Source: an uncultured Oscillospiraceae bacterium (lineage in GTDB: Bacteria; Bacillota; Clostridia; Oscillospirales; Oscillospiraceae). Taken from it: a stretch of 6,118 nucleotides of DNA. Every line of letters starts with the position of its first letter. Position 1 is the stretch's first letter. The notes below the pieces were generated by a model, which was not told where the DNA came from, made no database searches, and saw only the letters and a program-made list of their open reading frames with translations. Positions 4,988 through 6,118 of this stretch are shown here, piece by piece. The position numbers and the translations under genes are program-made. The stretch is from positions 1 to 6,118 of the forward strand of contig CAKTPC010000120.1 in assembly GCA_934590505.1 (NCBI GenBank). The letters run 5' to 3'.

Positions 4988-5040
4988 CATAGGCATTGTC
5001 TGTCTTTTTCCTAAGAGAGCATTTTATCACAATGCCTATG
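4988..5040. repeat. Perfect 12-bp inverted repeat bracketing the operon promoter
   Basis: CATAGGCATTGT (4988-4999) and ACAATGCCTATG (5029-5040) are exact reverse complements separated by 29 nt. Their centres are 41 nt apart, about four helical turns. The distal arm lies in the spacer of the proposed promoter and the proximal arm in the leader. If transcription starts near 5016, the RNA holds only one arm, which favours a protein-binding pair of sites over an RNA hairpin. Read-through from ddl could form the stem in RNA. Confidence 0.7.
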
Positions 5041-5051
5041 TAAAACATCAA
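5023..5051 (-). promoter_or_regulatory. Probable promoter of the zinc-ribbon/DUF5685/J-protein operon
   Basis: On the minus strand, TTGATG (5051..5046), a 17-nt spacer and GATAAA (5028..5023) each match sigma-A consensus at four of six positions. A TAAAAT at 5026..5021 is an alternative -10 with a 19-nt spacer. Transcription would start near 5015, about 47 nt before the first ATG. The 121-nt gap after ddl with no clear terminator also allows read-through. Confidence 0.45.
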
Positions 5052-5089
5052 GAAAGTGTTAACTTCGGTTAAGAATTTGAGCTTTCGGA

Positions 5090-6118
5090 TCATTTTTTGC
5101 TTTTGCACTCAAGCGACAGGCGTATTATCTCCTCGCACAGCTGCGGATATTCAAGCCCTTCGAGCTTCGCGGCCTTGGGAATGAGGCTGTTCGGCGTCAT
5201 TCCGGGCAGGGTGTTGACCTCAAGGCACCATGCGCGCCCTTCGCTGTCGATGATGAAATCGGTGCGGGAATAGACCGAAAGGCCGAGTGCGTTGTGGAAC
5301 TTCAGCGCCGCTTCGCAGACGGTCTGTCTGTCCTTCTCGCTTATGCGGGCGGGGCAGATCTCTCGCGCGCCCTCATCGCCGCTCTGATACTTGGCGACAT
5401 AGTCAAAGGTTGAGCCCTCGGGCGGTACGATCTCGATCGGACTCAGGCAACGGCCGCCGAGAACCGGGACTGTGACCTCGGTGCCGTGTATCTTCTCCTC
5501 GACGACGATGCGGTCGCCGTACTTGAGGATATTGCGCAGGGCGGCTTCCAGCTCCTCGCGCGTATCGGGCAGCTCCACGCCGATGGACGAACCGCCGTTC
5601 ACGACCTTCACGGCGCAGGGCAGCGGCAGCGTATCGAGGAGCCCCGGGATATCAGCCTCGCCGTAGACGACCTCGCGCCACGGCGCGGTGCGGATGCCGT
5701 AGCTGTCCATAACGCGCTTTGCAACAGCCTTATCCATTGCCATCGCGCTGCTGAGCGGGCCGGAGCCTGTATAGGGAACGCCGAGCAGATCGAGCGCGGC
5801 CTGAATTTTGCCGTCCTCGCCGTCAGCTCCGTGCAGACCGAGAAAAACACAGTCTGCAAGGGAGCATATCTCAAGCACGTTTTTGCCGAGGCGGCTCGGG
5901 CTCCTGAGTTTGCGCGATGCCTTGACCGCTTCAAGGTCGGGCGCTTTTCTTTCGACCGCGACGCTGCCGCAGAAGCCGTCGGGGACATCGAACGCGTCCT
6001 CAAGCGCGCCGTCATAATCTTCAAGTCCCATGAACATATCGACGAATACAGCCTTATGGCCGAGGCTGCGCAGGGCTTTGCACACGGAGGTGCTCGTGAC
6101 GAGCGCGACCTCGCGCTC
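5090..6118 (-). CDS. ddl: D-alanine-D-alanine ligase (5' end outside window)
   Basis: This cytoplasmic ATP-grasp enzyme joins two D-alanines using ATP to give the end of the peptidoglycan stem peptide. The visible 342 residues begin at the window edge with EREVAL; the first residue aligns with catalytic Glu15 of E. coli DdlB, so only about 14 residues are missing. A GTG at 6085 is internal and not the start. Signatures in order: HGADGEDG (96-103), PYTGSG (115-120), MDK (128-130), GGSSIG (175-180; Ser177 matches DdlB Ser150), AKY (Tyr244 matches Tyr216), RTDF (285-288), and LEVNTLPGMT (Glu300 and Asn302, metal binding). The conserved Tyr points to D-Ala-D-Ala rather than D-Ala-D-lactate synthesis. 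About 40 extra residues before HGADGEDG relative to DdlB (with VLEICSLAD) fit clostridial forms. VKV replaces the usual VKP. Confidence 0.95.
   Translation of the reverse strand, partial: EREVALVTSTSVCKALRSLGHKAVFVDMFMGLEDYDGALEDAFDVPDGFCGSVAVERKAPDLEAVKASRKLRSPSRLGKNVLEICSLADCVFLGLHGADGEDGKIQAALDLLGVPYTGSGPLSSAMAMDKAVAKRVMDSYGIRTAPWREVVYGEADIPGLLDTLPLPCAVKVVNGGSSIGVELPDTREELEAALRNILKYGDRIVVEEKIHGTEVTVPVLGGRCLSPIEIVPPEGSTFDYVAKYQSGDEGAREICPARISEKDRQTVCEAALKFHNALGLSVYSRTDFIIDSEGRAWCLEVNTLPGMTPNSLIPKAAKLEGLEYPQLCEEIIRLSLECKSKK

Noticed and set aside
5059..5072. Short hairpin TTAAC-TTCG-GTTAA downstream of ddl as its terminator
   Set aside because: It has only five AT-rich pairs and no U-tract on the minus strand, too weak to call.
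5387..5395. Possible D-Ala-D-lactate (vancomycin-resistance-like) specificity of Ddl
   Set aside because: The residue matching DdlB Tyr216 is Tyr, in AKY; depsipeptide ligases of the Leuconostoc type have Phe there. The Phe in TFDY corresponds to position 210, not 216.
6083..6085. GTG at 6085 as the ddl start
   Set aside because: The frame continues upstream to the edge with EREVAL, the conserved catalytic N-terminal segment of Ddl, so the gene starts outside the window.

Overview
The window looks like chromosomal DNA from a moderately GC-rich Clostridia member, most likely of the Oscillospirales/Ruminococcaceae type found in guts. This rests on family resemblance: a YtrA-type GntR regulator in front of an ABC gene, a PRK06851-type ATPase, a DUF5685 protein and a clostridial-style Ddl. 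Strong AGGAGG-like ribosome binding sites and near-consensus sigma-A promoters agree with it. I could not run a database search, so the lineage is an inference.

Layout, left to right. Positions 1-463 (minus strand) hold the start of an ABC-transporter operon: a sigma-A promoter, a perfect dyad operator just after the -10, a YtrA-subfamily GntR regulator, and the first nine codons of an ABC ATP-binding protein running off the left edge. Positions 464-737 have no convincing gene but contain a 68-nt near-perfect palindrome with a degenerate relative beside it. Positions 738-1971 (minus) hold a fused HAD-phosphatase/flavin split-barrel gene with a consensus promoter and its own terminator. Its promoter lies back to back with that of a plus-strand P-loop ATPase (2024-2992).

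A shared bidirectional hairpin at 2995-3028 separates that ATPase from a tight three-gene minus-strand operon (4968 to 3042): a membrane zinc-ribbon protein, a DUF5685 protein and a J-domain/TPR-like protein. The genes are 1 nt and 0 nt apart. A probable promoter lies near 5023-5051, bracketed by a perfect 12-bp inverted repeat. Positions 5090-6118 (minus) carry D-alanine-D-alanine ligase, lacking only about its first 14 residues.

The genes do not form one pathway. The ABC operon start, the HAD/flavin gene with its divergent ATPase, the three-gene operon and the cell-wall ligase look like four separate units. The most interesting parts are the DUF5685 protein, whose two acidic motifs resemble those of squalene/phytoene-synthase-type enzymes; the fusion gene, which keeps a ribosome binding site and start codon exactly at the domain joint; and two dyad symmetries placed on promoters.
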